DNA from: Nocardia sp. BSTN01
Lineage (GTDB): Bacteria; Actinomycetota; Actinomycetes; Mycobacteriales; Mycobacteriaceae
Assembly: GCF_015354405.1 (NCBI RefSeq)
Contig: NZ_JADKYP010000011.1
Coordinates: forward strand, 62,001-126,000
Length of the DNA stretch: 64,000 nucleotides
Direction: 5' to 3'
Positions within the stretch are counted from its first letter, which is position 1; every line of letters begins with the position of its first letter. The notes under the pieces are model-generated. The model saw only the letters and a list, made by a program, of their open reading frames with translations. It was not told the origin of the DNA and searched no databases. This document shows positions 18,184 through 29,774 of this stretch, piece after piece. A program made the position numbers and the translations under genes.

Positions 18184-19728
18184 CTACAGCGGCAGCAGGT
18201 GATGTTTGCGCGGGTTGCGCTGCAGGCGCTTGTCGCGCAGCAGCGTCAGGGCCTTGCGGATCTCCAAGCGGGTCGCCGAGGGTTCGATGACCGCATCGAT
18301 GTAGCCGCGCTCGGCCGCGGGCCACGGGGTGGCGGCGGTCGCGTTGTAGAAGTCGATCATCTGTTTGCGGATGGCCTCGCGCTGATCCTCCGGCGCCGCC
18401 TCCAGCTGGCGACGGCCGACCAGGCCGACCGCCTGCTCCGCACCCATCACGGCGATCCGGGCCGTCGGCCAGGCGAAGTACACATCCGCGCCGAGGGCCT
18501 TGGACCCCATGACCGCCCAGCCGCCGCCGTAGGCCTTGCGCACGACGACGGTGACCTTCGGCACCGATGCCTCCACGAAGGAGAACAGGAAGCGACCGCC
18601 ACGTTTGATGACACCGGCCCGCTCCTGTTCCAAACCGGGCATGAAGCCGGGTGTATCCACGACCAGTACCAGCGGAATCTCGAACGCGTCGCACATCCGG
18701 ACGAAATGTGAGGCCTTGTCGGACGCCTTGGCGTCGAGCGCACCCGCCAGATACATCGGCTGGTTGGCGACGACGCCGACCGACCGGCCGTCCACCCGGG
18801 CGAATCCGGTGATGATGTTGCGGGCCATATCCGACCCGACCTCGTGGAATCCACCGTCGTCGAAGATCCGCAGCAACACCTCGTGCATGTCGTAGCTGGC
18901 GTTGTCGGAGTCCGGAACGAAGCTGTTCAGTTCCAGATCGGTGTCAGTGATCTCGGGCTCGAGGCCCGGATTGACGATCGGCGGTTCCTCCTGGCAGCTC
19001 GACGGCAGGAAGCTCAGATATTCGCGCGCCCACTCGAACGCCGCCTTCTCGTCCTTGGCGACGTGGTGGATATTGCCCCAGTCGGCCTGCCGGTAGGCGC
19101 CGCCCAGTTCATCGGCGGTCACGTCCTCACCGGTGGCCTCGCGCGTGATCTGCGGGCCGGTGACGAACATGTGCGCGGATTCGGTCGCGATGACGACATC
19201 GGTGCAGATCGGCTGATACACCGCACCCGCGGCACAGTTGCCGAGGATCAGCGACACCATCGGCACCGCACCCGAGAGTGCTTCCATGGCGATCGCCATC
19301 TCGCCGTACCAGCGCAGCGAGGTCACCGCCTCCTGCACGCGCGCGCCACCGGAATCGTTGATGCCGACCAGCGGGCAGCCCATCTTGGCGGCGAAACGCA
19401 TGAGCGAGGCGACCTTCTGGCCGAACATCTCGCCGACCGTTCCGCCGTACACGGTCTGATCGTGGGAGAACACCGCCACCGGGCGGCCCTCCACCAATCC
19501 GTGGCCGGTGACCACGCCGTCGCTGTAAAGGGAGTTCTTGTCCGCCGGATTGCGTACCAGCGCACCGATTTCCACGAAGGTACCCGGGTCCAGCAGCATG
19601 TTGATCCGCTCGCGCGGGGAGGGGATCCCCTTCTTGGCCCGCTTGGCAATCCCCGCTTCGCCGGCCGGTTCCTGCGCGAGTTCCAGCTTCTTCCGCAGGT
19701 CGGCAAGCCTCTCGGCGGTCGTACTCAC
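18184..19728 (-). CDS. accD4: Acyl-CoA carboxylase carboxyltransferase (beta) subunit AccD4
   Basis: AccD4 transfers carboxyl from biotin to a long-chain acyl-CoA, giving the carboxyacyl extender that Pks13 condenses with the meromycolate chain. It works with a biotinylated alpha subunit (AccA3-type), which is not encoded in the window. The 514-residue product has both crotonase-like carboxyltransferase halves, with glycine-rich oxyanion loops at [13 protein letters not shown] and later near [17 protein letters not shown]. Its start ATG overlaps the pks13 stop (ATGA), showing tight translational coupling. The order fadD32-pks13-accD4 is the same as Rv3801c-Rv3799c. Confidence 0.96.
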   Translation of the reverse strand: MSTTAERLADLRKKLELAQEPAGEAGIAKRAKKGIPSPRERINMLLDPGTFVEIGALVRNPADKNSLYSDGVVTGHGLVEGRPVAVFSHDQTVYGGTVGEMFGQKVASLMRFAAKMGCPLVGINDSGGARVQEAVTSLRWYGEMAIAMEALSGAVPMVSLILGNCAAGAVYQPICTDVVIATESAHMFVTGPQITREATGEDVTADELGGAYRQADWGNIHHVAKDEKAAFEWAREYLSFLPSSCQEEPPIVNPGLEPEITDTDLELNSFVPDSDNASYDMHEVLLRIFDDGGFHEVGSDMARNIITGFARVDGRSVGVVANQPMYLAGALDAKASDKASHFVRMCDAFEIPLVLVVDTPGFMPGLEQERAGVIKRGGRFLFSFVEASVPKVTVVVRKAYGGGWAVMGSKALGADVYFAWPTARIAVMGAEQAVGLVGRRQLEAAPEDQREAIRKQMIDFYNATAATPWPAAERGYIDAVIEPSATRLEIRKALTLLRDKRLQRNPRKHHLLPL

Positions 19729-22700
19729 TGCTCTCCCTTCCCGGGCGCATCGTCGCCTGTATTGCCGATCGCCGCCAATTTCCGGGTGAGGTCGGCACCG
19801 ATCTGCGCGACGCGCGGTTCATCGATGATCTGGAGGTGGTCACCCGGGATGTGGATGACTTCCAGGTTGGGGATGTAACCATCCCATCCGCCGTTCGGCT
19901 GCCGATCGGCGAAACGAGGCTCGAGCTCGATGATGCCGTCGTGATAGCGGTCGGCGAGATAGAGCGTCACATCGCCCTCGTAGTGCGACGGCTGCGCCTT
20001 CTGCAGATCGCGACTGTCGAGCCAGGAGGTGCGCTGATGTTCCATCACACCGCCGGGGATCTTCACGTCGGCGAATTTCAGCAGGCCCATGATGATTTCG
20101 AGTTGCTGCTCGTCGGAGGCGTCCGCGAGTTCCTGCAACATCTCGTCGTCCAGCTCTCCCTCGATGCCGTAGGTCTTCTGCGCGAACGCCTGGAATCGCT
20201 CGATCCGCGCACGACGGCCTTCCGGCGACGGGTCCTCGTCCTCGACCGGCAGCGCCAGGTCGATCAGACCGACGAGCCGGACGTCGTCGCCCTCGGCACG
20301 CATGATCTGGGCGACCTGCAGTGCGAACACCGCACCCAGCGACCAGCCGTAGAGGACGTACGGACCGGAGGGGAAGATCTTGCGGATTTCGGCGGCGTAT
20401 TCGCGGGCCCGCTCGGGAATCGACCCTTCGATCCGCTCGAAGCCGTACATCGGAGTGTTCTCGGGCAGCCGCTTGAGCAGCGGCTCGTACACCAGCGTGT
20501 TACCGCCCGAGGGGTGGAAGACGAAGATCGGGATCGCGGTCGAGCCCTCGGGCCGCGGACGCAGCGGGCGGATGAAGCCCTCGACCTCGGTGGCCGAATC
20601 CTGGTGCCGGCGAACGATATCCGACAGTTGTTCGATCGTCTCGCAGTCGAGCACGTCGTCGACGTCGATGGTGCTGCCCACCCGATCCGACAGGCGCGCG
20701 GCGAGCTTCTCCGCAGTGTCCTCGTCCAGGATCGGCAACGTGTTGAAGATGCCACCGGCCGACTTACCGGTCACCATCGCCCAGGCGGCGAAGGTCAACC
20801 GCTCGGCCGCATCGCGCGGCGGCACATCGGCTTCGTGCTCCGTGGTTGCGGCGACCTGGCCACCACCGAATACGGCGGCCGCCTGTGCCGCGCCGGTTCC
20901 GTCGGCAGCTGCCGCCTTCGCGGCGACTGCCCCGTCCCTCGTCTCGGCTACCGGATCAGCCGATCCCGTTACCGCGCTTGCCTTCTCGCCGACCTCGCGC
21001 GATTCCGTGACTGCACCGGCAGTTCCAACAGCAGTCGCCACCGGCTCGGCCACATCGGTCGCCCTCGGCTCGGCAGCTTCGGTCGCCTTCGGCTCGGCAG
21101 CTTCCACCTGCTGCTTCACCGCCGCCGCTGGATCCTCCCCGGCCTCCATCGCGGCCCGCGCGGCGGCGACGAAGTTGTCGTCCACGGTGAGCGAACCACC
21201 CTCGGCGGCTTGCTTTTCCGCCATCGCGGCGACCTCGTCGCGATGCTCGATGGCGTAGTGCAGCACCTTGCCCACCTCGTTGAGGCTGGCATCGCGCACT
21301 GCGGAGACCTGCAGCGAGGGGATGTCGAATTCGTATTCGACCCGGTTCTTGATCCGCATCGCCATCAGCGAGTCGAGCCCCAGCTCCATCAGCGGGATCT
21401 CCATCGGCAGATCCTCCACGGCATAACCCATGGATTCCGCGGCGATGGTCGCCAGGCGTTCCTCGACGGTCTGCGTACCGTTCGGATCCCAGCGGTCACC
21501 GAAACTCTCCGCGACGACGAGATCGGCTGTGCCGTTGGTGGTTTCGGCCGGAGCGGGAGCGGGCTGGACCGCGAGTGCCGGGGTGCCGTTGGTGGACGGC
21601 GCGCTCGCGGTCACCACCGCGTCGAACAGCAGCCGGAACGCGGCGCCCTCGCGGACGTGAACCTGAACCGAGGCTCCCCCCGGATGCGGGGTGAGCGTGG
21701 TGGTCAGGGTGCCGGAGGCCGGCAGCGGTGAGTGCGCGACGGTCGCACCCAATGCCACCTCCGACAACACCTGCGCCGCAGCGGCATTCACCAGACCGGC
21801 CAGATCGGTGACGGCCGCGGCCGACACCTCCCAGGCATGGCGGCCGTCGGGCAGTGCCACGTGCGCACCGGGCGCGCGGCCACCGCCCGAACCCGTCGCG
21901 ATGCTGACCTTGGGCCAGTATTCCTTGCGCAAGAAGGCGGTTCGCGGCACGTCGGCGTAGTCACCGGCGGGCAGCAGCGAGACCAGGTCGACCGGGTGAC
22001 CCTGCACATACAGCTGGGCCAGCGCGGAGATAACGCCCGCGGCCTCGTCCTCCTTACGCTTGAGCGTGGGGATCAGAGCCGCGTTGTGCACACCGGCGGC
22101 GAAGGTCGTACCCATGACCTGCATGAGCGCAACGGAATTCGGCGCCAGTTCCAGATAAGTGGTGATACCGGCGTCGACCGCGCGGCGGATCGCGTTGGTG
22201 AAATACACCGAGCCGCGCATATTGGTCACCCAGTAGTCGACATCGTGCACCGGGTCCGAACCGGCCTTGTACACGGTCGCCTTGTGCACGGTCGAGTAGA
22301 GATCCGTGGTCACCTTGGTCGGCTCGATGCCGGCCAGTTCCGCGGCCAGCTCACCCAGCAGCGGATCCATCTGCGAGGTGTGCCCGGCGCCGCGGGTCTG
22401 CAGCACCCGCGCGAATTTGCCCTCGGCTTCGGCGCGCGCCACGATCGCGTGCACCTGATCCGGCGGCCCGCCGATCACGGTATTGGTCGGCGCGGCGTAT
22501 ACCGCGACCTCGAGATCCGGGTACTCCGGCAGCACCTTCTCGATATCTTCGGCGCTGTATTCGACCAGGGCCATATTGCGCACCTGGTCGTCGGTGATCA
22601 TCTGTTCGCCCTCGCCCATCAGCCGCGACCGCGCGCAAATCACACGCACCGCGTCCTCGAGCGGGAGACCGCCGGAGATGTACGCGCCGGCCGCCTCACC

Positions 22701-25199
22701 CTGCGAATGCCCCACCACGCCGAAGGGTTCGGCGCCGTGCGCACGCAGCAGCGCGGCGAGACCGAGCTGGATCGTGAACACGCCGACCTGCGAGGTGCCC
22801 ACATCCCAGTCCTGGGCGTCGTCGAGGATCATCTCCTTGACCGAATATCCGGCCTCGTCGACAACCAGTTCGTCGACCTCGTCCACGGTCCGGGCGAAGA
22901 TCGAATTCTCCAGGTAGAGCTGCTTACCCATCTTCCGATGGTGCGAGCCGAATCCGGCCAGCACCCACATCGGGCCGACGGCCGCTGGCGAGTCGGCGGT
23001 GAACACACCTGGTCCGGGCTTACCCGCGGCGATCGCGCGCAGGCCGGCCACGGCCTCCTCGTGCGTCTTCGCGACGACGACACCGCGCGAACGACCGTGA
23101 TTGCGCTTGGCCAGCGACCGCGCCACATCTTCCAGTGGAGTCGCCTGCCCCGCTTCGGATTCCAGCCAGTCGGCCAGATCGCTCGCGGCCCGGCGGCGGC
23201 GCGAGGGCAGGTACGCCGAGACCGGCACAATCACCGGCAGCGGTTCGGTGCGCGCCTGGGTCCACTCCGGCGCCTCCGCAACGGAATCCACCTCGGCCAG
23301 CGGGTCGGTGCCTTCGACAATCGCCTCGGCGCCGGCAAGCACATCGGTCGCCTCGTTGTCGAGTTGCGCGTCAAGAGTTGCCGGTTCGGCCGAAACATCC
23401 TGCGCGGCACCGTCGTTCACCGGAGCCTCGGCGGCCCGCACATACTCCTGGATCACCAGGTGCGCGTTGGTGCCGCCGAATCCGAAGCCGCTCACACCGA
23501 CGGTCGCGACACCGCTGTAGCGCGGGAACTCGGTCGGCTCGTCGACGACCTTCAGGTGCGACTGGTCGAACGGGATGTACGGGCTGGGGCCCGCATAACC
23601 GATATTCGGCGGAATGACGTTGTGCTGCAACGCCATGATCACCTTGGCCAGGCTCGCGGCGCCGGCCGCGGACTCGAGGTGGCCGAAGTTGGTCTTCGCG
23701 GAACCCAGCAGTACGGGTCGGTCGTCCTCGCGACCGCGCCCGATCACCCGGCCGAGCGCGTCGGCCTCGATCGGATCGCCGATCGGAGTGCCGGTGCCGT
23801 GCGCCTCGATGTAGTCAACGGACGAGGGCGCGATCCCGGCATCCCGGTAGGCGCGCCGCAGCACATCGGCCTGCGCGTCCGGATTGGGCGCGAAAATTCC
23901 GTTGGAGCGGCCGTCGGAGTTGACCGCTGTCCCCTTGACCACGGCGAGAATGCGGTCGCCGTCACGTTCGGCATCGGCTAGCCGCTTGAGCACGATCATG
24001 CCCGCACCCTCACTGCGGACCATGCCATCGGCATCGGAGGAGAACGCCTTGATATGACCGTCCTTCGATACCGCACCGATCGAGTCGAATCCGAGTGTGA
24101 TCGCCGGGGCCAGAAGCATATTCACGCCACCGGCGAGCGCGACGTCGGCGTCTCCGTTGCGCAGCGCTCGTACCGCATCGTGGACGGCGACCATGGTGGA
24201 GGAACACGCGGTGTCGACGGCGACCGAAGGCCCGCGGAAGTCGTAGAAGTAGGAGACACGGTTCGCGACAATCGAAGTGGCGGCGCCGGTCAGTGCGTAC
24301 GCATCGGCGGAGGCCGGAGCGTCAGGGTCGGATTGCCCCAGTCCCAGCGACGCAACGAGTTGGAAATCGTTGGTCGAGGTACCGATGAACACGCCGACCG
24401 ATTCGCCCTTGAGGGTATTCGCCGGAATTCGCGCGTGCTCCAACGCTTCCCAGGTCAGCTCCATCATGAGCCGCTGCTGCGGATCGACACGCTCGACCTC
24501 GACGGGCGACATCGCGAAGAATTCCGCGTCGAAGCCCTTGATCACGTCCTGATCCAGGTAGCCGCCGAGGGTATTGCCGTTCTCGACGGCCGCCGCGATA
24601 TCCGGATCGGCCAGGAATTCGGACCACCGGCCCTCGGGCAGATCCCGGATGCCGTCACCCCGGTTGATCAGAAAGTCCCACGTCGACTCGGGCGTATCGC
24701 CGGCTCCGGGCAAACGGGTGGAGAGACCGACGATGGCGATATCGTGCGCCGCGCCGGGCTGATATCCGGCGGTGTAGAAGGCGTCGTCCGCGGCCTCCTC
24801 CGGCGTCTCCGGCTCACCGTTGATGATCCGCTCGGCGAGCGCCGCGATCGTCGGATGCTGATAGACGATCGTCGCATTCAGCAGGACGCCGGTGAGCTCT
24901 TCGATATCACCGCCCAGGGCGATGGCGTCACGGGAGGCCAGGCCGAATTCCTCCATCGGCCGGTCCACCGTGATCTGCTCCACCGGCTGGCCGGTGGCGT
25001 CGGCGACCCAGCGCTGCAGCCACTCGCGCAGCTCGGCCACCGACATATCGGTGCCGCCGGATTTCGCCGCACCGCCCGGCTCGGTCACACTCTGTTCGGT
25101 CGCAGTGGTCTGCTCCACCTCGGCGTTCGCGTCGCCGGTGGTCTCGGCGGCGGTGACGCCACTGGTTTCCGTCGTCTGGGTGCCCTCGTTGTCAGCCAT
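19725..25199 (-). CDS. pks13: Mycolate-condensing polyketide synthase Pks13
   Basis: Pks13 joins the meromycoloyl-AMP chain from FadD32 with a carboxyacyl-CoA to form the alpha-alkyl beta-ketoacyl precursor of mycolic acids. Residue numbers run from ATG 25199. An N-terminal carrier domain has Ser89 (FGLASRDA). The ketosynthase has Cys332 (DTACSST). The acyltransferase has Ser832 (GHSQG). A second carrier has Ser1277 (LGLDSLMAM). The C-terminal thioesterase has Ser1620 (GWSLG), Asp1647 and His1788 (GDHLQI), with Ser-Asp spacing as in M. tuberculosis. Acidic and Ala-rich linkers lie near residues 590-650 and 1375-1460. At 1824 residues it is about 90 longer than the mycobacterial protein. A TTG one codon upstream is a weaker start choice than ATG 25199, which follows GAGGA. 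Confidence 0.97.
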   Translation of the reverse strand: MADNEGTQTTETSGVTAAETTGDANAEVEQTTATEQSVTEPGGAAKSGGTDMSVAELREWLQRWVADATGQPVEQITVDRPMEEFGLASRDAIALGGDIEELTGVLLNATIVYQHPTIAALAERIINGEPETPEEAADDAFYTAGYQPGAAHDIAIVGLSTRLPGAGDTPESTWDFLINRGDGIRDLPEGRWSEFLADPDIAAAVENGNTLGGYLDQDVIKGFDAEFFAMSPVEVERVDPQQRLMMELTWEALEHARIPANTLKGESVGVFIGTSTNDFQLVASLGLGQSDPDAPASADAYALTGAATSIVANRVSYFYDFRGPSVAVDTACSSTMVAVHDAVRALRNGDADVALAGGVNMLLAPAITLGFDSIGAVSKDGHIKAFSSDADGMVRSEGAGMIVLKRLADAERDGDRILAVVKGTAVNSDGRSNGIFAPNPDAQADVLRRAYRDAGIAPSSVDYIEAHGTGTPIGDPIEADALGRVIGRGREDDRPVLLGSAKTNFGHLESAAGAASLAKVIMALQHNVIPPNIGYAGPSPYIPFDQSHLKVVDEPTEFPRYSGVATVGVSGFGFGGTNAHLVIQEYVRAAEAPVNDGAAQDVSAEPATLDAQLDNEATDVLAGAEAIVEGTDPLAEVDSVAEAPEWTQARTEPLPVIVPVSAYLPSRRRRAASDLADWLESEAGQATPLEDVARSLAKRNHGRSRGVVVAKTHEEAVAGLRAIAAGKPGPGVFTADSPAAVGPMWVLAGFGSHHRKMGKQLYLENSIFARTVDEVDELVVDEAGYSVKEMILDDAQDWDVGTSQVGVFTIQLGLAALLRAHGAEPFGVVGHSQGEAAGAYISGGLPLEDAVRVICARSRLMGEGEQMITDDQVRNMALVEYSAEDIEKVLPEYPDLEVAVYAAPTNTVIGGPPDQVHAIVARAEAEGKFARVLQTRGAGHTSQMDPLLGELAAELAGIEPTKVTTDLYSTVHKATVYKAGSDPVHDVDYWVTNMRGSVYFTNAIRRAVDAGITTYLELAPNSVALMQVMGTTFAAGVHNAALIPTLKRKEDEAAGVISALAQLYVQGHPVDLVSLLPAGDYADVPRTAFLRKEYWPKVSIATGSGGGRAPGAHVALPDGRHAWEVSAAAVTDLAGLVNAAAAQVLSEVALGATVAHSPLPASGTLTTTLTPHPGGASVQVHVREGAAFRLLFDAVVTASAPSTNGTPALAVQPAPAPAETTNGTADLVVAESFGDRWDPNGTQTVEERLATIAAESMGYAVEDLPMEIPLMELGLDSLMAMRIKNRVEYEFDIPSLQVSAVRDASLNEVGKVLHYAIEHRDEVAAMAEKQAAEGGSLTVDDNFVAAARAAMEAGEDPAAAVKQQVEAAEPKATEAAEPRATDVAEPVATAVGTAGAVTESREVGEKASAVTGSADPVAETRDGAVAAKAAAADGTGAAQAAAVFGGGQVAATTEHEADVPPRDAAERLTFAAWAMVTGKSAGGIFNTLPILDEDTAEKLAARLSDRVGSTIDVDDVLDCETIEQLSDIVRRHQDSATEVEGFIRPLRPRPEGSTAIPIFVFHPSGGNTLVYEPLLKRLPENTPMYGFERIEGSIPERAREYAAEIRKIFPSGPYVLYGWSLGAVFALQVAQIMRAEGDDVRLVGLIDLALPVEDEDPSPEGRRARIERFQAFAQKTYGIEGELDDEMLQELADASDEQQLEIIMGLLKFADVKIPGGVMEHQRTSWLDSRDLQKAQPSHYEGDVTLYLADRYHDGIIELEPRFADRQPNGGWDGYIPNLEVIHIPGDHLQIIDEPRVAQIGADLTRKLAAIGNTGDDAPGKGEQ

Positions 25200-25443
25200 C
25201 AATTCCTCAAGCTACCTGTGTGCGAATGTTGCGCGGGCGGGGATTGACAGCCGATTCGCCGTCATGTGGATAAGTGGCGGATTGTGGACAACTCGCCACA
25301 CAGCGCACGCTTCCCGGTGATTCCACACCGCCGCCGGATGCCGGCCGGGCCCGTCGAACGGGCACGTCACAGCGACCAACGGACCGGCCGGGGCGACGAG
25401 AAACCCCGATCTCGGCACGGTGGGAAATCACCGGGAGCACGAC
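25200..25443 (-). other. fadD32-pks13 spacer with DnaA boxes
   Basis: This 244-bp gap inside the mycolate gene cluster contains no gene. It holds TGTGGATAA at 25265-25273 and TGTGGACAA at 25283-25291 (listed separately). A 10-bp inverted repeat is also present: CCCGGTGATT at 25313-25322 and AATCACCGGG at 25426-25435. The gap is large enough for a separate pks13 promoter. Confidence 0.5.
25265..25291. promoter_or_regulatory. Two DnaA-box-like sequences upstream of pks13
   Basis: TGTGGATAA (reverse complement TTATCCACA) lies at 25265-25273 and TGTGGACAA (reverse complement TTGTCCACA, the common high-GC actinobacterial form) at 25283-25291. They are in the same orientation with an 18-bp period, about 65 bp upstream of the pks13 start. 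Confidence 0.55.
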
Positions 25444-27366
25444 TTACTCTTCGTCCGGTGCGTCGGGGAAGGCCTGCTGCTGATAGCCACCGCGCAGAGT
25501 GCCCTCCAGATACGCGGCCCGGCACGCCCGGCGCGCCAGCTTGCCGCTCGAGGTACGCGGAATCGAACCCGCGGGCACCAGCAGCACATCGCGCACGGTC
25601 ACGCCGTGCCGCTGCGACAGCGCACCGCGCACCGCGTCGGCGATCGGCTGCGGGTCGGCCTTGTGCGCGCCCGGCCCCCGCTCGGCCACGATCACCAGCT
25701 GCTCGGAGGCATCGTCGGCGTCGTACTTCAGACCGGCGTGGCTGTCGGCGGCGAAGACCTCGGCCGGCAGCTGATTGGCCGGCACCGAGAACGCCGCGAT
25801 GAAGCCCGGGCGCAGCATCTTGCTGGCCTCCTGCGCGGAGAACTCCAGGTCCTGCGGGTAGTGGTTGCGGCCGTCGACGATCACCAGGTCCTTGACGCGG
25901 CCGGTGATGTACAGCTCGCCGTCGACGTAGACGCCGTAGTCGCCGGTGCGCAGCCAGATCGCGTCGTCGGGCGTGCCCGCGGCGTGCGAGCCCTCGATCT
26001 GGCGGTTGGTCAGCAGGTTCTTGAAGGTCTTGCGAGTTTCCTCCTCGCGACCCCAGTAGCCGATGCCGATGTTGTTGCCGTGCAACCAGATTTCGCCGAC
26101 GCGGCCCTCGGGCAGCTCCTGCGCGCCCTCCGGATCGTCGATCGATTCCGGGTCGACGATCGCGGCCCACTGCGACAGCGCGATGTAGCCACAGCTCACC
26201 TGCGCGATGGCGTTCGGCGCGCCCTGGTCGACCTTCACCACACGTCCGGCGTTGAGCTCGTTGCGGTCGACGTAGATGACCTTGGCCTCGTCCTCGGCCC
26301 GCGTCGCGGAGACGAACAGCGTCGCCTCGGCCATGCCGTAGCAGGGCTTGATCGCGGTCTTCGGCAGGCCGTACGGGGCGAACGCCTCGTTGAACTTCTT
26401 CATCGACGAGGTGGTCACCGGCTCGCTGCCGTTGATCAGACCGATCACGTTCGACAAATCCAGCGTTTCGCCGTTCTTCGGCAGACCGCGCGCCGCGGCG
26501 TGCTCGAAGGCGAAGTTCGGCGCGGCGGCGAACGTGCCGGCGCCGTCGGATACCGCGGCGAGCTCGGAGATCCAGCGGCCCGGGCGACGGACGAAGGCGC
26601 TCGGCGACATGATGGTGATGTACTTGCCGCCGATGGCCGGCAGGATCACGCACAGCAGGCCCATGTCGTGGTACAGCGGCAGCCAGGTGACACCGCGCGA
26701 ATTCCAGTCCAGGTTGATGGCGTTGACCATCTGCAGCAGGTTGGTGCCGACCGCGCGGTGGGTGATCTCCACACCGGCCGGGGTCCGGGTCGAACCCGAT
26801 GTGTACTGCAGGTAGGCGATGTCGTCGACGGCCAGATCCGGCCGCACCCAGGACTCGCCGAGCGTGTCGGGCACCGCGTCGACGGCGATGATGCGCGGAC
26901 GCTGCGCGGCCGGCAGCGGCCGGAAGAACTGGCGCACGCCGGCGGCCGAGGAGCTGGCCGTCAGAATCGCCGCCGGCTTGCAGTCGCCCAGTACGGCGTG
27001 CAGCCGGTCGGTGTGGCCCGGCTCGTCCGGATCGAACAGCGGCACGGCGATGGTGCCGGCGTAGATGGCGGCGAAGAAGGAGATCACATAGTCCAGGCCC
27101 TGCGGCGCCAGAATCGCCACCCGGTCGCCCGGTTTGGTCACCTGTTGCAGGCGAGCGGCCACCGCGCGCAGCCGGACGCCGAATTCCTTCCAGGTCAGGT
27201 CCTGATACTCCCCGTCGCGCTCGCGGGAGTAGTCGATATAGCGATACGCAAGATCGTTCGCATCGTTGCGGGTGTGCTTCTCGACGTAATCGACCAGGGT
27301 GCGGCCCTCGGGAATTCTGATGTTCCCGGTTTCGTCCAGGTAATCGTCGAAAGTCTCGTCCGTCAT
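25444..27366 (-). CDS. fadD32: Long-chain fatty acid AMP ligase FadD32
   Basis: FadD32 activates the meromycolic acid as acyl-AMP and loads it on the N-terminal carrier domain of Pks13. The 640-residue product is close to the 637 of M. tuberculosis. It has the adenylate-forming P-loop-like motif ([12 protein letters not shown]), the second core motif ([10 protein letters not shown]), the hinge region ([10 protein letters not shown]) and a terminal lysine segment ([13 protein letters not shown]). As in other FAAL enzymes, extra sequence lies between the two domains. ATG 27366 follows a very strong GGAGGAGAAGGA. The frame stays open 12 codons further up, but without a better signal. It is first in the cluster with pks13 and accD4. 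Confidence 0.96.
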   Translation of the reverse strand: MTDETFDDYLDETGNIRIPEGRTLVDYVEKHTRNDANDLAYRYIDYSRERDGEYQDLTWKEFGVRLRAVAARLQQVTKPGDRVAILAPQGLDYVISFFAAIYAGTIAVPLFDPDEPGHTDRLHAVLGDCKPAAILTASSSAAGVRQFFRPLPAAQRPRIIAVDAVPDTLGESWVRPDLAVDDIAYLQYTSGSTRTPAGVEITHRAVGTNLLQMVNAINLDWNSRGVTWLPLYHDMGLLCVILPAIGGKYITIMSPSAFVRRPGRWISELAAVSDGAGTFAAAPNFAFEHAAARGLPKNGETLDLSNVIGLINGSEPVTTSSMKKFNEAFAPYGLPKTAIKPCYGMAEATLFVSATRAEDEAKVIYVDRNELNAGRVVKVDQGAPNAIAQVSCGYIALSQWAAIVDPESIDDPEGAQELPEGRVGEIWLHGNNIGIGYWGREEETRKTFKNLLTNRQIEGSHAAGTPDDAIWLRTGDYGVYVDGELYITGRVKDLVIVDGRNHYPQDLEFSAQEASKMLRPGFIAAFSVPANQLPAEVFAADSHAGLKYDADDASEQLVIVAERGPGAHKADPQPIADAVRGALSQRHGVTVRDVLLVPAGSIPRTSSGKLARRACRAAYLEGTLRGGYQQQAFPDAPDEE

Positions 27367-27608
27367 TCCTTCTCCTCCGAGGCACACGCAGCACGGCGAC
27401 ATGGCCGCTGTTACCTGTGAGGCCCCGACTCTCTTTCACCCGCGGGCGCTCTGTGGTGCGAGAGCTTGCCTGCAGCTTTTTCCGGTGGTCTGCGCGGTGA
27501 CCACCTATCGGCTAGATGTACTCGAGCCAGGGACATGTTACAGAGCAGGCCCCGAAGCGGTCTCCGGAGCGAGCCGAACGATTCCCCGGCTTGCACGGTG
27601 GCGACTCG

Positions 27609-28643
27609 CTACGGCTCCTCTCGCAGCAAGGGGATCACCGGTGCGAAAGCATCCATCTGGGTCGGAAACACTCCGACATAGGACATCGATGTCAATCGCC
27701 GCACGTTACGGATCTGCTCGGCGATCTCCTCGAATGTGCCGATGGCCACATAGGGCGAATTCAGGATGTCTTCCACCGACAGCTGGACATCGACCTCGAG
27801 ATCCGGGTGCAAACCCTTGTCGAGGGCGGCCAACGCCATCTCCGCCGTGCGCTCACGATCGTCGGTGATCACGACGGCGGTGACGGTCCAGTTGAGTTCG
27901 ATCTCGGGGAACCGGTCTCCGGCGGCCTCCTTGATGAGATTCACCTTCTCGATGGTCTTCTCGAGGGTGATTCCCGACAGCAGGCCCTTACCGGTCTTGG
28001 TCGTGCGCGGCACCACCGAGATGATGTCGGCGTGCTTGGCGGCCAGCCGCAACATCTTGGGGCCGCCACCACCGGTCACCAGCGGCGGACGCGGGCCCTG
28101 CCGCGGCCGCGGCGTGCCCTTGATGCCACGCACCTGATAGTGCTTGCCCTCGAAATGGCATTCCTGCCCGCGCAGGAGCACGTCGAGAATGGTCAGCGCC
28201 TCGTCCAGCTTCTCCAATCGCACGCCCGGCGATTCGTAGGGCAGCCCGGCGGCGTCGAATTCGCTCTTGATCCAGCCCGCGCCGACACCGAGTTCGAGCC
28301 GCCCGCGCGAGAGCACATCGATCGTCGCGGCGTCCTTGGCCAGCACCACCGGATGCCGGAAACCATTGGCCAGCACCGAAGTTCCGATCCGGATGCGGTC
28401 GGTGGCCACGGCGAGCGCGCCGAGCGCGGCGATCGGCCCGACCTGGGGGCCGAGGTGATCCGGAATCGCGAAGGAGTCGTATCCGTATTCCTCGGCCTGC
28501 TGGGCGAGCTTGACGAATTTCCGCGCACCGCCCTCCTGCTGATTTCCCTCACCTGCAGCAGCGAATCGGAACGCGCGCGCCGGAACACCCAGCGCGGTCA
28601 TCTCGACACCGCTGGTCGCGCCGGCGGCGGCGGCTTCTGTCAT
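27609..28643 (-). CDS. F420-dependent LLM-class oxidoreductase (TIGR03621-like)
   Basis: The 344-residue product has the luciferase-like TIM barrel. Recognisable segments are EEYGYDSFAIPDHLGPQ (deazaflavin-site His), DRIRIGTSVLANGFRHPVVLAKDAATID and LGVGAGWIKSEFDAAG. These point to the F420-dependent family typified by MSMEG_2516. The substrate is unknown. ATG 28643 is chosen over longer in-frame options because conserved sequence begins soon after it and AGGAG lies 11-15 bases upstream. It sits between fadD32 and the Rv3802c-type lipase gene, which are adjacent in M. tuberculosis, so it is an insertion in the mycolate cluster. A link to lipid redox chemistry is only suggested by position. 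Gaps of 242 bp and 138 bp flank it. Confidence 0.9.
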   Translation of the reverse strand: MTEAAAAGATSGVEMTALGVPARAFRFAAAGEGNQQEGGARKFVKLAQQAEEYGYDSFAIPDHLGPQVGPIAALGALAVATDRIRIGTSVLANGFRHPVVLAKDAATIDVLSRGRLELGVGAGWIKSEFDAAGLPYESPGVRLEKLDEALTILDVLLRGQECHFEGKHYQVRGIKGTPRPRQGPRPPLVTGGGGPKMLRLAAKHADIISVVPRTTKTGKGLLSGITLEKTIEKVNLIKEAAGDRFPEIELNWTVTAVVITDDRERTAEMALAALDKGLHPDLEVDVQLSVEDILNSPYVAIGTFEEIAEQIRNVRRLTSMSYVGVFPTQMDAFAPVIPLLREEP

Positions 28644-28781
28644 GAACTCTCTGCTCCTGGCTGTGCGGATGTGCGCTGTGGCGCGATCATCGCTGCACTT
28701 TACAGCCTTCACCAAAATCTGAGTGACCCTCGGGTTTACTTTTTCTCCGGGACCTCCGGCGACCGCGGTCACCGCTGGTTG

Positions 28782-29774
28782 TCAGCCGTGCGGCGGGTGG
28801 GGGGCGTCCTTGATCAGACCCTCGGCCCAGGCGGTCGTCCACTGGGTGGCGGTGGTGCCCTGATCGTCCACCTGGAACGTGTTGTAGAGACTGTGCACCG
28901 GATTGCCGACGGCATGCACCAGGGTCATCAGGCTGGGCACGATATTCAGCGGATTCAGCGCCTGCGGCGGGGCGTCGCAGATCAGATCCCCGGGAGCGCA
29001 GATGGTGTTCGTGCGCCCGGCCAGCGCACCGAACCCGCCGCGCGGCCCGGTCATCGTGATACCCGGAACCGACAGGCCCTTCAGCGCGACCTCCGCGCCC
29101 ACGCCGGGCGGGGAGACCCCGATCTCACCGGCCTGTCCGGGGCCGTTCACGCGGCGGCCGTCAGCGATCAGCGTGACGCCGAGAACCTGGTCGGCGGCGA
29201 CCGGACCCTGCCCGGCGCCGATCTGAGCCGCGATATCACCGGCGATCACGGCGCCCTGGGAGAATCCGGCGATCACATAGCTGGTGAGCGGGCAGTTCTT
29301 CGACATATCGGTCAGTTCCGCCAGCGCACGCTGGGTGCCCTCGGACCGGCTGGTGTTGTAGGACGTCTGACCGTCCGGCGGAATCGCGATCGGATTCGAG
29401 AATTGCGCGACGTAGGGAACGGTGTAGACGTCGAGCCGGGACTCCGGGAACTGCTGCCGCACGGGGTTGGTCACATGCAGCATCAGCGACGCCGGATTGG
29501 CCGTCGGATCGTGCGGATCGTCGTTGCTGTTCGACTCCCAGGTGCCGGGAATCGCCAGTAACTGCACATCCGGGCAGGACGCCGGCTGGCTGGTGGGCTT
29601 ACCCGGCTTCGACGGTCCCGGCTTCGGGACGTGCAACCGGCCCGCGAGCACGAACCACAGCACCAGCGCCACGATCGCCACCAGGACCGCGATCAGCACG
29701 AACAGCAGACAACCCGGGCGCCGGTTGCGGCCGCGACCGCCCCCGGCATATCCGGAACGACGTCGCGCGGTCAC
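28782..29774 (-). CDS. culp6: Cutinase-like lipase/thioesterase, Rv3802c (Culp6) type
   Basis: The mycobacterial relative Rv3802c is an essential envelope lipase/thioesterase linked to mycolate metabolism. The 330-residue product has a single membrane anchor (residues 22-44), a Pro/Lys-rich spacer and an alpha/beta hydrolase domain. The catalytic triad reads as Ser172 (GFSQG), Asp263 (PGDLIC) and His294, with the same spacing as Ser175-Asp268-His299 to within two residues. Cysteines around positions 67, 161, 259 and 266 suit extracytoplasmic disulphides. The start is a GTG overlapping the stop of the upstream DUF732 lipoprotein gene, so the two are translationally coupled. Confidence 0.93.
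   Translation of the reverse strand: MTARRRSGYAGGGRGRNRRPGCLLFVLIAVLVAIVALVLWFVLAGRLHVPKPGPSKPGKPTSQPASCPDVQLLAIPGTWESNSNDDPHDPTANPASLMLHVTNPVRQQFPESRLDVYTVPYVAQFSNPIAIPPDGQTSYNTSRSEGTQRALAELTDMSKNCPLTSYVIAGFSQGAVIAGDIAAQIGAGQGPVAADQVLGVTLIADGRRVNGPGQAGEIGVSPPGVGAEVALKGLSVPGITMTGPRGGFGALAGRTNTICAPGDLICDAPPQALNPLNIVPSLMTLVHAVGNPVHSLYNTFQVDDQGTTATQWTTAWAEGLIKDAPHPPHG

Noticed and set aside
19836-23981. Long plus-strand frames opposite pks13
   Set aside because: They are antisense to a domain-verified polyketide synthase and consist of Arg/His/Gly-rich sequence without motifs.
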